Origin: CAZCBJ01 sp964496705
GTDB lineage: Bacteria; Chloroflexota; Anaerolineae; Anaerolineales; Anaerolineaceae
DNA length: 9,543 nucleotides
Direction of reading: 5' to 3'
Assembly (NCBI GenBank): GCA_964496705.1
Contig: CAZCBJ010000155.1
Span: 1-9,543 of the forward strand
The notes beneath the pieces are model-generated. The model searched no databases, was not told the origin of the DNA, and saw only the letters and a list, made by a program, of their open reading frames with translations. A program made the position numbers and the translations under genes. Numbering within the stretch: position 1 is the stretch's first letter; each line of letters opens with the position of its first letter. This document shows positions 6,171-9,543 of this stretch, one piece after another.

Positions 6171-7924
6171 CCATGTCTGCATATCTCTTGCTGCTTACCA
6201 TGATCATCCCCTGGTTGGGCGCCTTATTGGTCTGGCTGGTGGGCGACCAGCATCCACGCTGGCAGCACGGCCTGGCGGTGGTGTTTTCGTTGGCCGGAGG
6301 CGTAGCTGCGCTGGCATTAATCCCCTACCATTCTGCCCAGACGGCTTTGAAAATTTCCCTGGGCGGCGCGTTCGGCGATTTTACCTTCATCGCCGACGGC
6401 TTGAGTGTATTTCTGACCGCGGTGGCTTCGGTCATTGGCAGCCTGGCGGTGGTCTTTTCGGTCAATTATATGCGCGGTGAAGCCCAATTGGGCCGTTACT
6501 ATGCTCTTGTGCTGCTGTTCATCGGCGCAATGTGCGGGCTGGTGCTGACTAGCAATCTGCTGCTGTTGTTTGCCTTCTGGGAAATCACCGCGCTTTGTTC
6601 TTACGGACTGATCGCGTTTCACAATGACGATCCCAAAGCGGTGGCGGGCGGCATCAAAGCTTTGGTTGTCACCCAGATTGGCGGGGTGGGACTGCTGGTG
6701 GGTGCGCTGTTGATTTACAGCCAATTCCGCATCCTGGACATCTCGCTGTTCCTGCAGATCGCTGAAGATATGCCAGCCCGGTGGCTGGCACTGATGGCTT
6801 TCGGCTTTCTGGCGGCGGCCGCCGCCAAATCGGCGCAATTCCCGTTTCAAACCTGGTTACCGGATGCGATGGAGGCACCTACGCCCATCAGCGCGCTAAT
6901 CCATGCGGCGACCATGGTCAACGCTGGCGTGTACCTGCTGGCGCGCTTCTATCCGGCGTTTGAAAATGTACCCGGCTGGCGGACGGCGGTCATGCTGGTG
7001 GGGATGCTATCGGCGCTGCTGGCCGCGCTGATGGCGCTGACGGCGGTTGACTTGAAGCGTGCCCTGGCTTATTCCACCGTCAGCCAACTGGGTTTCATGG
7101 TTTATGCGGTGGGGGCGGGCGGAATCTTCGCCAGTCAATTTCACTTGCTCAATCATTCCGTGTTCAAAGCGCTGCTCTTCCTGGGCGCCGGGGCGGTGAT
7201 CCACTCGGTTGGCACGCGCGACATGGGTCAGATGGGCGGATTGGGCAGGCAGATGCCCTGGGTGCGGCTGGTTTTTATCATCGGCTCTTTGGCGTTGGCA
7301 GGCGTTCCCATCTTGAACGGGTTCTGGAGCAAGGAGTTGATCCTGGAAGCCGGCCTGGAACACGGCAACCCGGTGTGGATGCTGGCCATGATGCTGGCTG
7401 TGGCTGGGTTAACTGCGTTGTACACGCTGCGCATGGTTGTCCTGGTTTTCTTTGGTAAGCCGCGCAGCCACTTGCACGTTCATAAAGTCGGAAAAGCGAT
7501 GCTCGTTGCCTTGATCCCGTTGGCCGTCGGCGCCTTGACCACCTGGCTGCTGGCTGGGCCCTTCGATCAGATGTTGGCTAAAACGCTCCCCTTCCACGAG
7601 CTCAGCGCGCATCCTACGCTGGAAATTCTCACCGAGGTGCTGCTCGCGCCGATCACCCTGGCGGCAATGGGGGCGATCCTGATGGCGCTGGTTATTTGGT
7701 GGCAGCGCCGCGCACTGAAGGGATTTTGGCAGACTGGTAAAGGCCTGCGCGGAGCGGCGGAGCACAGCTTTGGCTTTGAAGCCGCCAATCGTGTCATGGT
7801 GAATGGGCTGCAGGCAGCCGCGGAATGGATGCGCGCATCGCAATCGGGCTTGTTGAGTTGGAATGTTTTTGCGATTGCTGCCGGATTGCTGGTGGTGTTC
7901 ATCCTTCTGGCGGTGGGAGGCTGA
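6167..7924 (+). CDS. NuoL/MrpA N-terminal-like antiporter subunit
   Basis: This 585-residue polytopic protein belongs to the proton-translocating family of NuoL, NuoM, NuoN, MrpA and MrpD. The key charges are present: Glu139 in Phe-Trp-Glu of helix 5, Lys221 in helix 7 followed by Phe-Pro-Phe-Gln-Thr-Trp-Leu-Pro-Asp-Ala-Met, Lys297 in Leu-Lys-Arg-Ala-Leu-Ala-Tyr-Ser-Thr, His330 and Lys334 in Asn-His-Ser-Val-Phe-Lys-Ala, and Lys389 in Phe-Trp-Ser-Lys-Glu. The last 60 residues (Gln-Ser-Gly-Leu-Leu-Ser-Trp, then a final helix) look like the end of the MrpA N-terminal domain, where a DUF4040 part would normally follow; here that part is encoded separately upstream. It should act in the inner membrane as one ion-pumping unit. 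The start is ATG 6167 (ATGA overlap) or possibly ATG 6173; neither has a strong ribosome binding site. Confidence 0.92.
   Translation: MTMSAYLLLLTMIIPWLGALLVWLVGDQHPRWQHGLAVVFSLAGGVAALALIPYHSAQTALKISLGGAFGDFTFIADGLSVFLTAVASVIGSLAVVFSVNYMRGEAQLGRYYALVLLFIGAMCGLVLTSNLLLLFAFWEITALCSYGLIAFHNDDPKAVAGGIKALVVTQIGGVGLLVGALLIYSQFRILDISLFLQIAEDMPARWLALMAFGFLAAAAAKSAQFPFQTWLPDAMEAPTPISALIHAATMVNAGVYLLARFYPAFENVPGWRTAVMLVGMLSALLAALMALTAVDLKRALAYSTVSQLGFMVYAVGAGGIFASQFHLLNHSVFKALLFLGAGAVIHSVGTRDMGQMGGLGRQMPWVRLVFIIGSLALAGVPILNGFWSKELILEAGLEHGNPVWMLAMMLAVAGLTALYTLRMVVLVFFGKPRSHLHVHKVGKAMLVALIPLAVGALTTWLLAGPFDQMLAKTLPFHELSAHPTLEILTEVLLAPITLAAMGAILMALVIWWQRRALKGFWQTGKGLRGAAEHSFGFEAANRVMVNGLQAAAEWMRASQSGLLSWNVFAIAAGLLVVFILLAVGG
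7916..7920 (+). promoter_or_regulatory. Ribosome binding site fixing the NuoN/MrpD-like start
   Basis: GGAGG inside the end of the preceding gene lies eight bases before ATG 7929. It supports this start over the longer open frame from 7863, and over ATG 7924, which is in another frame. Confidence 0.8.
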
Positions 7925-7928
7925 TGCG

Positions 7929-9434
7929 ATGAATAGTGTCAACCTCATGATTTGGCTACTGGTGCTGCCGCTGGTTTCTTCGCCGCTGATTTATCTGGCC
8001 GGGCGGTTGCAGTTACGGCGCAGTGGGAGCGCATCCCTCTCGCGCTGGCTGGCTGTGGCTGCCTTGCTCGGCACAGCCGTGCTGCTGGTTCCGCTTGCCC
8101 GGCAGGCTTTCATCCGAAATGTGGTTGGATTCACCTATGCCGATATTTCCCTGCGCATGGACGGCATCGCTCTTATATTGGCTGGAATGGTTTTATTCCT
8201 GGGGTTGATGGTCTGTCTGTTCTCGTTCACCTACATGAAAAACGAGGTGGGCGAGGAGAAATTCTACGCGCTGCTGCTGGCATTGGTGGCAGCGATTATC
8301 GGTCTGGGCTGTGCCGAGGATTTGTTTAACCTATGGGTCTGGTTTGAGTTGATGGCGGTGTCTTCCTACCTGCTGGTGGCTTTTTATCGCGAACAGAAGG
8401 CATCCTTGGAAGCGGGCGTGAAGTATCTGGTGCAAAGTGCGGCAGGCTCGGTGCTGGTCTTGCTGGGGATCGCGCTGGTGTACGCCCACTCCGGCAGCCT
8501 CAGTATGGAATTGCTCGCGCTGAGCAACTTTGGACGCCAACCGTTGTTGTTGACCGCCGGCGGGTTGTTCCTGATTGGATATGGGGTGAAAACCGCCCTG
8601 GTGCCGCTGCACACGTGGCTACCCGACGCCCATTCTCAGGCGCCCAGCGGGATCAGTGCGATGCTCTCAGGCATAGTCATCGAGGCGGGGTTGGTGGCAT
8701 TGCTGCGCTCGGTGGGCTGTATTTCTTCGACCAGCCCACTGTGGGGTGTTCTGATCCTGGGTTTTGCCGCGGTGAACATCTTCTTGGGCAATATCATGGC
8801 CTTACGCCAGGTACAGATCAAACGTCTGCTGGCTTATTCCTCAGTGGCGCACATGGGCTACATGCTGCTGGGTTTGGGGATTGGCATCACTTTCAGCCGC
8901 GGCAACGGTTCGGAAGGCGCCTTTTTCCATCTGATCACCCACGGATTGATGAAAAGTCTGGCATTCCTCGCCGCGGGTGGGCTGCTATATGCATTGCACC
9001 TTTCGCGCGGCGACCATGAGCCGTTGGTGCTGGACGATTTGAACGGGGCTTCGCGACGTTATCCATTGACTGCATTATTCTTCAGTATGGCGGCGCTGGG
9101 TCTGGGAGGGCTTCCCCCACTGGCAGGTTTTATGTCCAAATGGCAAATCTTCATGGGGGCTGTACAAACGCAAAACCCCTGGGCGATTGGCCTGGTGGTC
9201 TTTGCCGCGCTCAACAGCGTGCTCTCTCTGGGTTACTACGCGCCGCTGGTCAACCGACTGTACCGGCGCGAACCCGGCGAACGGGTAATGCAAGGCAATT
9301 CGCTGACCCTCTGGATGGTGCTGCCCATGCTCATCCTTGCGCTGCTGGTGCTGCTGCTGGGTATATGGCCGGCGCCGGTGAGGATGTTCACTGATTTTGC
9401 CGCCAATGCGTTGGCGGCCAGTTTTGGTTATTGA
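7929..9434 (+). CDS. NuoN/MrpD-like antiporter subunit
   Basis: This is a 501-residue polytopic membrane protein, the second antiporter-like pump of the operon. Conserved charges are Glu140 in Trp-Phe-Glu-Leu of helix 5, Lys221 in helix 7 followed by Pro-Leu-His-Thr-Trp-Leu-Pro-Asp-Ala, Lys298 in Ile-Lys-Arg-Leu-Leu-Ala-Tyr-Ser-Ser, His338 and Lys342 in Thr-His-Gly-Leu-Met-Lys, and Lys404 in Gly-Phe-Met-Ser-Lys-Trp. A Lys at the last site is typical of NuoN and MrpD, whereas NuoM has Glu. Length agrees with NuoN (about 480) and MrpD (about 500). The gene begins four bases after the NuoL-like stop. I prefer a general NuoN/MrpD call, since these branches cannot be separated by eye. No other pump of this family is in the window, although further ones could follow. 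Confidence 0.9.
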   Translation: MNSVNLMIWLLVLPLVSSPLIYLAGRLQLRRSGSASLSRWLAVAALLGTAVLLVPLARQAFIRNVVGFTYADISLRMDGIALILAGMVLFLGLMVCLFSFTYMKNEVGEEKFYALLLALVAAIIGLGCAEDLFNLWVWFELMAVSSYLLVAFYREQKASLEAGVKYLVQSAAGSVLVLLGIALVYAHSGSLSMELLALSNFGRQPLLLTAGGLFLIGYGVKTALVPLHTWLPDAHSQAPSGISAMLSGIVIEAGLVALLRSVGCISSTSPLWGVLILGFAAVNIFLGNIMALRQVQIKRLLAYSSVAHMGYMLLGLGIGITFSRGNGSEGAFFHLITHGLMKSLAFLAAGGLLYALHLSRGDHEPLVLDDLNGASRRYPLTALFFSMAALGLGGLPPLAGFMSKWQIFMGAVQTQNPWAIGLVVFAALNSVLSLGYYAPLVNRLYRREPGERVMQGNSLTLWMVLPMLILALLVLLLGIWPAPVRMFTDFAANALAASFGY

Positions 9435-9444
9435 CAGGTAGCGT

Positions 9445-9543
9445 ATGGATATCCTCCTTTCTCCCCCGTTGGCTTTTTTGATCTACATTTTGCTGGTGGC
9501 GTTACTCTCATTACTGGGCAAATCGATGGCCGGTCCACAGTCA
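9445..9543 (+). CDS. Small membrane protein of the operon, N-terminal part (runs off the right edge)
   Basis: The gene starts at ATG 9445, ten bases after the NuoN-like stop, with AGG at 9436-9438. The 33 visible codons encode a short polar start, one hydrophobic helix (about 9-24), and then Gly-Lys-Ser-Met-Ala-Gly-Pro-Gln. A first helix ending in a Gly-Pro-rich turn is reminiscent of NuoA, which has a Tyr-Glu-Cys-Gly-like motif soon after, but that region is beyond the edge. The assignment is a guess from position. What is firm is an open reading frame with signs of translation in the same operon. Confidence 0.6.
   Translation, partial: MDILLSPPLAFLIYILLVALLSLLGKSMAGPQS

Overview
The window most likely comes from a bacterium of the Chloroflexota, probably class Anaerolineae. 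This is inferred from gene style, not proven. The clues are two lipoproteins with short signal peptides followed by Thr/Pro-rich spacers, a Ser/Thr kinase with an external beta-propeller, a Maf protein with a Cys-containing C-terminal extension, and a Mrp/Mbh-like respiratory module with gene order unlike enterobacterial complex I. The DNA is moderately GC-rich and gene dense. No stretch over 300 bases lacks a gene, and I saw no tRNA, rRNA, CRISPR array or insertion sequence.

Left part (1-948), minus strand: a maf nucleotide pyrophosphatase gene, followed 56 bases downstream by the first 33 codons of a lipoprotein gene cut by the window edge. Maf has no ATG, GTG or TTG that would include its conserved N-terminal motif. 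A divergent intergenic region (817-948) separates it from the plus-strand genes.

Middle part (949-5259), plus strand: a 344-residue lipoprotein of unknown function; a broken locus at 2079-2947; and a 734-residue membrane Ser/Thr kinase. The broken locus joins the frameshifted 5' end of a P-loop NTPase gene directly to the 3' half of a MacB/FtsX-type ABC transporter permease. It looks like a deletion scar or an assembly chimera. A strong GC-rich hairpin closes it before the kinase gene.

Right part (5307 to the end), plus strand: a good sigma70-type promoter precedes a tight operon of membrane subunits. In order these are an MbhD/MbhE (DUF4040)-like protein, an MrpC/NuoK-like protein, an NuoL/MrpA-N-terminal-like protein, an NuoN/MrpD-like protein, and the start of a further small membrane protein. 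The genes overlap by ATGA or are 4-10 bases apart. Together they make the ion-translocating membrane arm of a complex I-like, Mrp antiporter-like or group 4 hydrogenase-related machine. The electron-transfer subunits would have to lie beyond the right edge, so neither electron donor nor coupling ion can be read from this window.

I do not see a convincing wholly new system. The points most worth checking are the NTPase/permease junction, the changed key residues of the NuoK-like subunit with the split MrpA layout, and the Maf start and C-terminal extension.
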